Assembly (NCBI GenBank): GCA_030607765.1
Contig: JAUWJJ010000046.1
Location: 1 to 7,809 of the forward strand
Length of the DNA stretch: 7,809 nt
Source of the DNA: Candidatus Aerophobota bacterium
Lineage (GTDB): Bacteria; Aerophobota; Aerophobia; Aerophobales; B3-G15
Reading direction: 5' to 3'
This document shows, one piece after another, positions 1-6,017 of this stretch. The notes beneath the pieces are model-generated. The model did no database searches and was not told the DNA's origin. It saw only the letters and a list, made by a program, of their open reading frames with translations. A program made the translations under genes and the position numbers. Position 1 is the stretch's first letter, and each line of letters opens with the position of its first letter.

Positions 1-168
1 CAAGCAAGCTTGACCACTACAGATTATGATATTATTTGTAGTGGTAAAGTTTACTTTGCTGAATTCCATGGTAGCTTGCCGATTTATCGGCGCATTAAAT
101 TCGCCCAATGAATTGGGCAGCTACAATTGCCAGAGAAAACAAGAATTTTAGGAAATCTAAACTATTAC
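1..168. repeat. Structured intergenic repeat, copy 1 (REP/BIME-like, left end cut by window)
   Basis: This non-coding block fills the space after the xdhC-like stop codon. Its first 42 bases match 5899-5940 with three transitions, and its last 49 bases (120-168) match 5985-6033 exactly; the middle differs. In order it contains the AAGCAAGCTT palindrome (the start of the hairpin is cut by the window edge), a 9-bp stem ACCACTACA (13-21) with TGTAGTGGT (37-45), a roughly 26-base segment absent from copy 2 (around 45-70), and a GTAG-hairpin-hairpin-CTAC module (71-124). A conserved AT-rich tail ends in AAATCTAAACTATTAC (153-168). It begins 9 bases beyond the gene's stop codon. The GTAG/CTAC-capped hairpins resemble REP elements mobilised by RAYT (TnpA-REP) transposases. 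That family link is inference; no transposase is in the window. Confidence 0.85.
71..124. repeat. Inverted pair of GTAG-capped hairpins in copy 1
   Basis: GTAGCT (71-76) is complementary to AGCTAC (119-124). Inside lie two perfect hairpins: GCCGAT/ATCGGC (78-83 with 86-91, two-base loop) and GCCCAAT/ATTGGGC (103-109 with 112-118, loop GA). An AT-rich spacer (92-102) separates them. Each hairpin is therefore flanked by GTAG on its outer side when read toward the centre, which is the layout of two REP units in inverted orientation (a BIME). As RNA it would also fold into a three-way junction. Confidence 0.8.
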
Positions 169-177
169 TTTTTCTTA

Positions 178-1227
178 CTACTTTCTTCTTTCTTTGACTA
201 TCTCTGCTAAAATACTTAAGGATATTTCTGCTGGTGTTTTGGCTCCAATATCTAACCCCACAGGAATATGAACTCGCTTTATATCTTCTTCTGAGTATCC
301 AGCACTTTTTAAGTACTGTAAAGTTTGCTTAGCTTTTATCTTACTACCAATACACCCAATATAAGCAGCTTTTGATCTTAACACCTCTTCTAAAACCTCT
401 TCATCATACCTGTGGCCATGGGTAACTACAACTACATTAGAGTTTTCATTAAAAGTAAGGTTAGAAAATACCTTTTTAAAATCTCCACAGATAATCTTAT
501 CAGCTAAAGGAAAACGGAATTTGTTAGCATATTCTTTGCGGTCATCCACTATAGCTACATTAAATCCTAACACCCTTGCTATCTCTGAGAGGGGCTTAGC
601 TATATGTCCTCCCCCGGCAATGATTAAATTTACCTCTCCTGGGATAACATTAATAAAAATGGCAACTTCCTTTTTTTTGGTCTCTTCGAAGGGGTAAATT
701 TTTAAACTGGGAGAGCCTTTTTTAATAGCTTTTAAGGCTTCTGAAACCACTAATTTATCTATTTTTTCTATTCCCAGGCTTCCCATGGCAGTGCCATCAG
801 AAGTTGTCAGTATTTTTTTACCAATAAAAGATGGAAAAATCTCTTTACCCGAAATTACTGTAGATAAAACAGATGCTCTTCCTGAGCGAGACTCATTATC
901 CAAAAGTTCAAACAAATCTTTTCCCTCCCGGATAGGCTCAATAAATACTCTCATCTTTCCACCACAGATCATTCCGGTATTTCCTCCTTTCCTAAGAGTA
1001 TAATTCTTTAATACAGGACGGCCTTCACGCAAAGTTAAGATTGCATCCTCAGTTATCAATTTTTCTGTATTTCCTCCTCCAACAGTTCCTGTAGTACTTC
1101 CATCAGAGTTAACCATCATCATGACTCCAGCTACCCGTGGTGTACTTCCCCAAGTAGCTACTATTGTTGCCAGGACTAAAGCTTTATCCTGGGAAAGCAG
1201 CCTATGAATGTCCTTAAAAATACTCAT
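178..1227 (-). CDS. xdhC: XdhC/CoxI-family molybdenum cofactor maturation factor
   Basis: A 349-residue protein of the family that binds mature or sulfurated molybdenum cofactor and delivers it to xanthine dehydrogenase-type enzymes in the cytoplasm. The N-terminal XdhC/CoxI domain shows GSTPR (27-31), a glycine-rich GTVGGGNTE (47-55) and MICGG (86-90). The C-terminal Rossmann domain shows AGGGHIA (204-210), VDDR (227-230), THGHRYD (269-275), GCIGS (291-295) and PVGLDIGAKTPAEI (322-335). Both domains are present, so it looks full length. Many relatives have Cys where Asn53 follows the triple glycine; Cys88 in MICGG is retained. The ATG is preceded by AAGG at suitable distance and lies 19 bases after the mocA-like gene, so the two are probably co-transcribed. 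It is the last gene before the repeat at 1-168. The family is clear; the target enzyme is inferred from the cluster. Confidence 0.93.
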   Translation of the reverse strand: MSIFKDIHRLLSQDKALVLATIVATWGSTPRVAGVMMMVNSDGSTTGTVGGGNTEKLITEDAILTLREGRPVLKNYTLRKGGNTGMICGGKMRVFIEPIREGKDLFELLDNESRSGRASVLSTVISGKEIFPSFIGKKILTTSDGTAMGSLGIEKIDKLVVSEALKAIKKGSPSLKIYPFEETKKKEVAIFINVIPGEVNLIIAGGGHIAKPLSEIARVLGFNVAIVDDRKEYANKFRFPLADKIICGDFKKVFSNLTFNENSNVVVVTHGHRYDEEVLEEVLRSKAAYIGCIGSKIKAKQTLQYLKSAGYSEEDIKRVHIPVGLDIGAKTPAEISLSILAEIVKERRK

Positions 1228-1246
1228 AATTTAACCTTCTTAAACC

Positions 1247-1849
1247 TTAATGAGAACAAAATTTATTGTATTTCTCTGGGGTATCTATGTTAAAAATTAC
1301 TCCCTCATCTTCTACAGGTAAAAATATAATTTTTTCAGTATGGTTTCTAACCACATACCTTGCCCCTTGATCCAAAGGAGCCTTCATTAACTCTGGTAAA
1401 AATAAAGAACTAAAAATCACCGGATGACCATTCTTTCCCTTATAAGTAGGAATAATAATTTTATCTTTCTCCTGGAAAGCTTTAGCTCTTAAGAGCTGGT
1501 AAGTTTCTTTTTTTACCAAAGGATGATCTACTAAAGCTAATAAAATTCCTTTACAATTTGGTGAAACTTTTCTTATTGCTGCTCTTAGAGAAGAAAGTTG
1601 CCCTTTTTCATATTCCTGGTTAACAACAATCCTCACCTTTAAATTTAAAAGGGCTACTTCCCTTTTAATCAAATTAGCCTGGTATCCTAAGACTAATATT
1701 ATTTCATCACAAGCAAAATGAAGATTTTTTAGAATGATAGAGAAAAAAGTATCTTCTTTTTCATATTCTTTAGAGGACAAAGGCAAAAGTGCTTTCAGAC
1801 TGCCCATTCTTTTTGATTCACCCGCTGCCAGGAGAATCCCGGATAACAT
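1247..1849 (-). CDS. mocA: MocA-like molybdopterin nucleotidyltransferase (NTP transferase)
   Basis: A 200-residue cytoplasmic protein of the MobA/MocA glycosyltransferase-A-like fold. Such enzymes attach CMP (MocA) or GMP (MobA) to molybdopterin; beside a molybdenum hydroxylase the cytidylyltransferase activity is the more likely one. Visible motifs are the nucleotide-binding LAAGESKRMG (7-16) followed by Lys19, KGQLSSL (82-88), the metal-binding-type VDHPL (107-111), GHPVIF (141-146) and NIDTPEKY (187-194). GHPV and the VD-P motif are more like MocA than MobA. I chose the ATG at 1849 because a GGGGAG lies ten bases upstream and the start then falls 7 bases after the preceding stop codon. 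The frame stays open upstream to a TTG at 1873, which would add eight charged residues before the nucleotide-binding strand. CMP rather than GMP specificity is not proven by sequence alone. Confidence 0.88.
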   Translation of the reverse strand: MLSGILLAAGESKRMGSLKALLPLSSKEYEKEDTFFSIILKNLHFACDEIILVLGYQANLIKREVALLNLKVRIVVNQEYEKGQLSSLRAAIRKVSPNCKGILLALVDHPLVKKETYQLLRAKAFQEKDKIIIPTYKGKNGHPVIFSSLFLPELMKAPLDQGARYVVRNHTEKIIFLPVEDEGVIFNIDTPEKYNKFCSH

Positions 1850-1856
1850 TTTATTC

Positions 1857-2888
1857 TTACTCCCCTTTCCCAAAATAGCACTTAGGATAAGTGCAAGAAG
1901 AGCAATTTAAACATAACCCTCCCTGTCCTAACTTAACAATATCTTTTTTTGTAACTTTCATTCCTGTTAAAATTCGGGGCAAAATAATATCTAAGACGGT
2001 TCGCTGATAAAATATTGCACAGGCAGGAACTCCCAAAACGGGTATTTTATCCCAATAAGCTAATAAAAACATTGCTCCTGGAAGAACAGGACTACCGTAA
2101 GATTCTATATTCGCCCCTACTGATTTAATACTGGCCAGAGTAATATCATCCGGATCAACTGACATTCCTCCAGTAATCAATATCAGCTGAGCACCCTCCT
2201 TTTTTAAATTTATCATGTTTTTTGCTATGATTTTCTCATCATCAGGAGATACCACTTTAGCTAAAATGTGCGAGCCCAAAGCTTCAATTTTTTTACGAAG
2301 AATACTTCCAAATTTGTCTTTTACACGTTCTTCAAATATTTCATTACCGGTAATTATCACTCCAATCTCATACTCTTTAAAGGGAACAATACTTATTGCT
2401 GGTCCTTCTTTTTTGCAAAGGTCTTCTATTTTTTTTATTTTATTCTTTTTTATAGCCAAAGGGATAATTTTAGTTCCCCCAACAAGCATACCAGAAGTGC
2501 AGGGCATAAAATTATGTAAGGTGGATAATATGACCCCATCAATTGAGTTTATTTTTTTTAATAATTCTTTGTTAACCTGAAGCAGGCCGTTAATTTCTGC
2601 AATTAAATTCACTCTTCCTTCCCTCGGGCCTATTAGTTTTATTCCAAAACCAGCCTCTGCCCTTGCCAAACGAACTCCTGCCTCATCTTCATGAATTTCT
2701 TCCCTGGATAACTCAAGAACATAAACATGCTTTCTGCCTGAGGATAAAAATTCGGGGATATCTTCCTTTTTAATTAAATGTCCTTTTTTAAAAACTGGCC
2801 CTTTAAATTTACCAGGAACAATCTTAGTCACATCATGAGCTAACCTTATTCCTTCAGCCTTTTCTATCGGAATCTTTTTTGTTTTCAT
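1857..2888 (-). CDS. MoeA-like molybdopterin-binding protein with C-terminal Cys cluster
   Basis: A 343-residue protein whose central and C-terminal half is a MoCF-biosynthesis (MoeA/MogA-type) molybdopterin-binding domain: GVIITGNEIFEERVKDKFG (176-194), SPDD (214-217), LITGGMSVDPDD (237-248) and GSPVLPGAM (265-272 region). The N-terminal ~170 residues resemble the extra domain of standalone molybdopterin-binding proteins that sit beside molybdenum hydroxylases, not the full E. coli MoeA layout. The last 20 residues carry four cysteines (326, 329, 332, 337; C-x2-C-x2-C-x4-C), which could bind zinc or an iron-sulfur cluster. It probably handles molybdopterin or helps insert molybdate before nucleotide attachment by the next gene, only 7 bases downstream. 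It starts 28 bases after the DUF364 gene with only a weak ribosome binding site. The exact reaction is not known from sequence. Confidence 0.88.
   Translation of the reverse strand: MKTKKIPIEKAEGIRLAHDVTKIVPGKFKGPVFKKGHLIKKEDIPEFLSSGRKHVYVLELSREEIHEDEAGVRLARAEAGFGIKLIGPREGRVNLIAEINGLLQVNKELLKKINSIDGVILSTLHNFMPCTSGMLVGGTKIIPLAIKKNKIKKIEDLCKKEGPAISIVPFKEYEIGVIITGNEIFEERVKDKFGSILRKKIEALGSHILAKVVSPDDEKIIAKNMINLKKEGAQLILITGGMSVDPDDITLASIKSVGANIESYGSPVLPGAMFLLAYWDKIPVLGVPACAIFYQRTVLDIILPRILTGMKVTKKDIVKLGQGGLCLNCSSCTYPKCYFGKGE
1860..1865 (-). promoter_or_regulatory. Ribosome binding site deciding the mocA-like start
   Basis: GGGGAG on the minus strand, ten bases before the ATG at 1849. It lies within the last codons of the preceding molybdopterin-binding gene, suggesting translational coupling. 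No comparable site precedes the upstream TTG at 1873. Confidence 0.6.
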
Positions 2889-2916
2889 TATTATTTATTC
2901 ACTGCAAAATTGTGAT

Positions 2917-3647
2917 TTATTTTCCTAAGGGACAAAATTGGTTTAATCCCAGCAACGTAGCTGCTCCTCTAATCGTTACCCCATAAAAAATTACATTCTT
3001 GCAACTTAACATCTTATCAATAGTATTATTTACTATAGTGGTTCCTGTTACCAGGGCTACATCGCACCATTTAAGATTTTCGCCGGTTTTATCAGCACCC
3101 TGGATTTTAATCCCGAATTTTTCTTTCCCTACATTATCACAATCAAGGTCTGTTACCTTTACTGGAAAACAATCTGTCAGGGTCTCAACCATTCTGGGTT
3201 GAAATCCTACAATTGCTATTTTAGGTCTGGTAAAATTTTTTTTAAGGTAGAGGGCTAATTTCTTACTACACTCTTTTGGCTCGTTATCTTTACAATGCAC
3301 AGTTTTATCAACTATTTTTAAATGTCTTAACACAGCGTTTAAAGTAGAGATAAATATTGCCTGTCTAAAGTTATCGTTAAGTTTCATCTCCATAATTTGG
3401 GATAAAGTTCCCTCATAATCTCCGTACATATCTGTAAACGCCTGACCAAAGGAATCTTTGAATTGTGCTTGCATAATCTGCTTTTGCCTTTGAGAAGAGG
3501 ATAATCATTTTCTTGGGGGTTTCCGATAGCCTGTTGGGAAGTAAGTGACTTTGCCTTAATTTTTATTTTTTCTTGTTTAAAATTGTAACCGCTAAGAACT
3601 TTGACAAACTTTTCTTTTACTTTTCTAATGCATTCTCCTTCTACCAT
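2917..3647 (-). pseudogene. DUF4213/DUF364 family protein, split by a one-base frameshift
   Basis: Two overlapping frames together make one recognisable protein. The first frame (from ATG 3647, AGAGG nine bases upstream) gives the DUF4213-like N-terminus through QAIGNPQENDYPLLKGK (about 39-55). The next frame carries on with MQAQFKDSFGQAFTDMYGDY, the TVHCKD segment, and a C-terminal DUF364 domain containing IAIVGF, VTGTTIVNNTID and FYGVTIRGAATLLG. Stepping back one base at the AAAA run (minus strand, 3485-3482) joins them as LLKGK-KQI-MQAQF, giving 243 residues, close to the family's usual size. DUF364 proteins combine an enolase N-terminal-like fold with a Rossmann-like domain. A structural study of a Desulfitobacterium member suggested heavy-metal chelation. 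The position between ubiX and molybdopterin genes makes a role in metal or cofactor handling plausible but unproven. The break may be a true mutation or a homopolymer sequencing error. Confidence 0.88.
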
Positions 3648-3697
3648 ATTCTTATTCCTCTAAATTTTAAAATAAGAAAAGTCTTCTTACCTAAATC

Positions 3698-3814
3698 TTA
3701 ACCCAAAACTGGATTTTTCCCTTCTACAATTGCCATTAACTCATTCCCTGATTCTACTACCATTACATTGATTTGATATGGTTTAGTTTCCCAGTAAGTA
3801 AGGATTATTTCCAT
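3698..3814 (-). CDS. 38-residue ORF overlapping the ubiX stop; possible truncated LpdD-like protein
   Basis: An ATG at 3814 opens a 38-codon frame that overlaps the last ten bases of ubiX and ends with TAA at 3700-3698. The product starts MEIILTYWETK and ends with ESGNELMAIVEGKNPVLG. From memory, small LpdD proteins (proposed prenylated-flavin chaperones, roughly 110-120 residues, often next to ubiX/ubiD genes) begin with a strand pair reading like 'x-G-x-D-L-x-V-x-I-x-G-G-x-x-P-H-I-G-A'. The last 18 residues here fit that pattern and stop where the family would continue. No continuation is visible in the other two minus-strand frames before the DUF364 gene. It may be a gene remnant, a real micro-protein, or chance coding. 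There is no good ribosome binding site, so expression would depend on coupling to ubiX. Confidence 0.42.
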   Translation of the reverse strand: MEIILTYWETKPYQINVMVVESGNELMAIVEGKNPVLG

Positions 3815-4368
3815 CTTTGATAAAGGTTATTATCGATACCTAACTGATCCATAACCTTACCAATGGTATGATTGACTAAATCATCAATGGTAGAAGGTTT
3901 TACATAAAAGGCTGGCATGGGAGGTAGAATAACTGCACCTAACCTGGAAAGTTTAAGCATATTTTCCAGGTGGATAGCATTTAAAGGGGTCTCCCGAGGA
4001 ACCAAAACAAGCTTTCTACCTTCTTTTATTGTTATATCAGCAGCCCGGGAAATTAAGTTGTCCACATACCCGCAAGCAATAGCAGCCAAAGTTTTCATGC
4101 TACAGGGAATAATAACCATTCCTTGAATTGAAAAAGAACCACTGGCAAGGGAAGCAGTTAAATCTTTCGCAGAGTAAGAGCAACTTGCCAATTTTTTAAC
4201 CTCTTCTAGTAAATAATTAGTCTCTATTTTGATAGTAACATAAGCCCATTCACTTAAGATTAGGTGAGTCTCTACTCTTTTTTCTCTCAAAGCTTCTAAT
4301 AATCTAATTCCATAAATTGCCCCACTTGCTCCACTAATAGCTATAATTATTCGTCTCACTTTCTTCAT
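3805..4368 (-). CDS. ubiX: UbiX-type flavin prenyltransferase
   Basis: A complete 187-residue UbiX/Pad1 protein. The family joins a dimethylallyl group to FMN to make prenylated FMN, the cofactor of UbiD-type reversible decarboxylases; the enzyme is a soluble flavoprotein-fold oligomer. Motifs present are ISGASGAIYG (11-20, including the family Ser), IIPCSMKTLAAIACG (86-100), SRAADITIKEGRKLVLVPRE (107-126) followed by TPL, and PPMPAFY (149-155). The ATG lies eight bases after the stop of the 2Fe-2S gene, implying co-transcription and coupling. No ubiD-like decarboxylase is visible in the window, so the client is either outside it or elsewhere in the genome. Its place inside a molybdenum hydroxylase operon suggests a role in a catabolic, perhaps aromatic or heterocyclic, pathway and not quinone biosynthesis; that is inference. 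Confidence 0.95.
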   Translation of the reverse strand: MKKVRRIIIAISGASGAIYGIRLLEALREKRVETHLILSEWAYVTIKIETNYLLEEVKKLASCSYSAKDLTASLASGSFSIQGMVIIPCSMKTLAAIACGYVDNLISRAADITIKEGRKLVLVPRETPLNAIHLENMLKLSRLGAVILPPMPAFYVKPSTIDDLVNHTIGKVMDQLGIDNNLYQRWK

Positions 4369-4376
4369 TTAAATAG

Positions 4377-4847
4377 CTAAGTATTTAGTTTATCTGCGAC
4401 AGCCTTAATAGCCTGAACAATTTTAACATACCCGGTGCAGCGGCATAAATTTCCGGCAATAGCTTTGCTTATTTCTTCCTCTGTAGGATCAGGGTTTTCA
4501 TCAAGTAAGGCTTTAGCTGACATAATCATCCCTGGAGTACAATATCCACATTGAATAGCCCCGTATTCAACAAAAGCTTTTTGAAGGGGATGAAGCTGCC
4601 CCTTTTTTGCCAGGCCCTCAATGGTAAGAATCTCTTTTCCATCTGCTTCTAATGCCAACACCAGACAGGAATTAACAGCTTTGCCATCCATAATGATAGT
4701 ACAGGCCCCACAATCTCCGCTATCACAACCCCTTTTTGTCCCGGTAAGATTGAGCTTATCTCTAATTACATCCAGTAAAATTTCCTGTGGCTCAACTTTT
4801 AGCTGGTATTCCTCACCATTTACTTTTAAATGCAGGGTTTTTCTCAT
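4377..4847 (-). CDS. Molybdenum hydroxylase, 2Fe-2S subunit
   Basis: A 156-residue small subunit that carries two 2Fe-2S clusters and relays electrons from the molybdenum centre to FAD. The N-terminal plant-ferredoxin-like domain has ligands Cys41, Cys46, Cys49 (GCDSGDCGACT, 40-50) and Cys61. The C-terminal helical domain has Cys100, Cys103 (QCGYCTPGM, 99-107) and Cys135, Cys137 (NLCRCTGY, 133-140). All eight cysteines are present and the length is normal for xanthine dehydrogenase / aldehyde oxidoreductase / CO dehydrogenase small subunits. The ATG follows a perfect GGAGG (4859-4855) with a seven-base spacer. The gene lies 94 bases after the FAD subunit; I saw no feature in that gap beyond the binding site. 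Motifs do not reveal the substrate. Confidence 0.97.
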   Translation of the reverse strand: MRKTLHLKVNGEEYQLKVEPQEILLDVIRDKLNLTGTKRGCDSGDCGACTIIMDGKAVNSCLVLALEADGKEILTIEGLAKKGQLHPLQKAFVEYGAIQCGYCTPGMIMSAKALLDENPDPTEEEISKAIAGNLCRCTGYVKIVQAIKAVADKLNT

Positions 4848-4941
4848 TAATGTTCCTCCAGTTCAATCAATTGAAGCCTTGTTTATCTTTAATTAAGCGA
4901 ATGGTAAACTCCTATCATAAGAATTAATAATCTGGTCCTCT

Positions 4942-5826
4942 TCAAGAGAGATTCCCTTTTGATAATCCAGAAAGATGCTCTAATGCCCTTTGAACTAAAA
5001 CACCCACCATTTCCCGTCGATACTCGCCAGAGGCACGCACATCAAAAATAGGACTTGCTGTTTTTTTTGCAAGCTTAGCTGCTCTTTTTATTAACTCAAA
5101 GTTCAGCTTTTTGCCTGTTAGAATTTCTTCTGCTTCCCTGGCTCGAAGAGGGATAGGAGCTACTGCTCCAAGAGCAATTCTTACATCTTCCCACTCTCCC
5201 TTTTCTTTATCTTCAGTAACTGCCACTGCTACTCCTACCACAGCAACATCCATGGCTCTGCGTGGGCTGTGTTTTATATATATACCTTTTTTCCTGCAAG
5301 GAGGAAGTTGTATCTCAGTAAGAATTTCTTTATCTAAAGCAGTTACTCCTGGTCCCTGGAAAAAATCTTCCAAAGAAATAACTCTTTTTCCTTTTAATGA
5401 TGCTATTTTTACCTTAGCATCGAGGCAAAGCAGGGAGGGAGCAGTTTCTGCAGAGGGAGCAGCGTTACACAAATTACCACCAATAGTAGCTTTGTTTCTC
5501 CCCTGGACAGAACCAAGTAGTCCTGCAGTATGGGAAAGAAAGGGGTAGTTTTTTTTAACTAAAGGAGAGCTCTCCACAGTGCGAATAGTAGTTAATGCCC
5601 CTATAGTTAATCCTTGCTTAGGGTCATAATTAATGCAGTTTAGTCCAGAGATTGCTTTAATATCAATTATATAACGAGGAGAGAGTTCTTTTTCTTTCAT
5701 TCCCACTAAAAGGTCAGTGCCACCGGCAAGAATTTTTGCCTGTCCATCGCATCTATTTAACAGGGTTAAGGCCTCAGATAATGTAGAAGGTTTAAAATAA
5801 TCAAATTTTTTTAACTTTCTCAACAT
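4942..5826 (-). CDS. Molybdenum hydroxylase, FAD-binding subunit
   Basis: A 294-residue medium subunit that accepts electrons from the 2Fe-2S clusters and passes them to an external acceptor through FAD. It has the family's two FAD-binding loops: ILAGGTDLLVG (about 32-42) and RNKATIGGNLCNAAPSAETA (about 110-129). The C-terminal CO-dehydrogenase flavoprotein domain, with PIPLRAREAEEIL and a closing helical region, is complete. I start it at the ATG at 5826, six bases after AAGGAG. A GTG immediately before (5829) would leave only three bases. The subunit order in the operon is large, FAD, 2Fe-2S. An unusually long 255-base gap containing a hairpin repeat separates it from the large-subunit gene. 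There is no 4Fe-4S-binding insertion like that of 4-hydroxybenzoyl-CoA reductase: I see no extra cysteine cluster between the two FAD loops. Confidence 0.95.
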   Translation of the reverse strand: MLRKLKKFDYFKPSTLSEALTLLNRCDGQAKILAGGTDLLVGMKEKELSPRYIIDIKAISGLNCINYDPKQGLTIGALTTIRTVESSPLVKKNYPFLSHTAGLLGSVQGRNKATIGGNLCNAAPSAETAPSLLCLDAKVKIASLKGKRVISLEDFFQGPGVTALDKEILTEIQLPPCRKKGIYIKHSPRRAMDVAVVGVAVAVTEDKEKGEWEDVRIALGAVAPIPLRAREAEEILTGKKLNFELIKRAAKLAKKTASPIFDVRASGEYRREMVGVLVQRALEHLSGLSKGNLS

Positions 5827-5832
5827 CACTTT

Positions 5833-5838
5833 CTCCTT
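5833..5838 (-). promoter_or_regulatory. Ribosome binding site deciding the FAD-subunit start
   Basis: AAGGAG on the minus strand, six bases before the ATG at 5826 but only three before the adjacent GTG at 5829. It supports initiation at the ATG. Confidence 0.65.
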
Positions 5839-5880
5839 GCAGCTTCTAAATTCTGTAGTTACAACTTTTTAGTAAATGGT

Positions 5881-5896
5881 AAATCTAAACTATTAC
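5881..5896. repeat. 16-bp terminal direct repeat, left member
   Basis: AAATCTAAACTATTAC is identical to 6018-6033 and to the end of copy 1 (153-168). Both members here are preceded by TTTTAG a few bases upstream (5867-5872, 6011-6016), so the repeated unit may be slightly longer with an internal difference. Because copy 1 ends in the same 16 bases, they belong to the element and are not simply duplicated target sequence. Confidence 0.8.
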
Positions 5897-5935
5897 GTCA
5901 AGCAAGCTTGACTACTACAGGTTATGGTATTATTT

Positions 5936-5989
5936 GTAGTCGCGAGGCTCAGAGCCTGCGTTTATACGCACCCTAAAGGGTGCGGCTAC
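5936..5989. repeat. Inverted pair of GTAG-capped hairpins in copy 2
   Basis: GTAGTC (5936-5941) pairs with GGCTAC (5984-5989) with one T-G wobble. The left hairpin is CGC(G)AGGCT with AGCCTGCG (5941-5949 and 5953-5960, one bulged G). The right is CGCACCCT-AA-AGGGTGCG (5967-5984), a perfect 8-bp stem. The spacer is TTTATA. The stems have no sequence similarity to those at 78-91 and 103-118, yet the layout and total length (54 bases) are the same in both copies. Confidence 0.82.
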
Positions 5990-6017
5990 AATTGCCAGAG
6001 AAAACAAGAATTTTAGG

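Noticed and set aside
71..124. tRNA-like or riboswitch-like three-way junction
   Set aside because: There is no conserved tRNA loop sequence, and the stems differ between the copies. It lies at gene 3' ends and not in leaders. REP-like DNA hairpins explain it better.
785..1003. Open frame on the plus strand opposite xdhC, and similar plus-strand frames at 2215-2580, 2268-2519, 2999-3202, 3917-4126, 4621-4896, 5111-5548, 6136-6375 and 6910-7221
   Set aside because: All lie opposite well-recognised minus-strand genes, have no family motifs, and are shadows of those genes' codon structure.
1850..1873. Upstream TTG start for the mocA-like gene
   Set aside because: It would overlap the preceding gene and add eight charged residues before the nucleotide-binding strand. 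The ATG at 1849 has a GGGGAG ten bases upstream.
3384..3474. Out-of-frame extension of the DUF364 N-terminal frame to a stop at 3384, and the internal ATG at 3474 as a separate gene start
   Set aside because: Residues after the A run have no family similarity, and the ATG at 3474 has no ribosome binding site. One frameshifted gene explains both frames.
3481..3490. Programmed -1 ribosomal frameshift in the DUF364 gene
   Set aside because: The context GGC AAA AGC is not a canonical slippery heptamer and no obvious downstream stimulator was seen. A mutation or read error is simpler.
5860..5902. Promoter for the FAD-subunit gene (TTGACG on the minus strand at the repeat)
   Set aside because: No acceptable -10 hexamer lies 16-18 bases downstream; the best candidates match only about two of six positions. 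The TTGAC is part of the hairpin.
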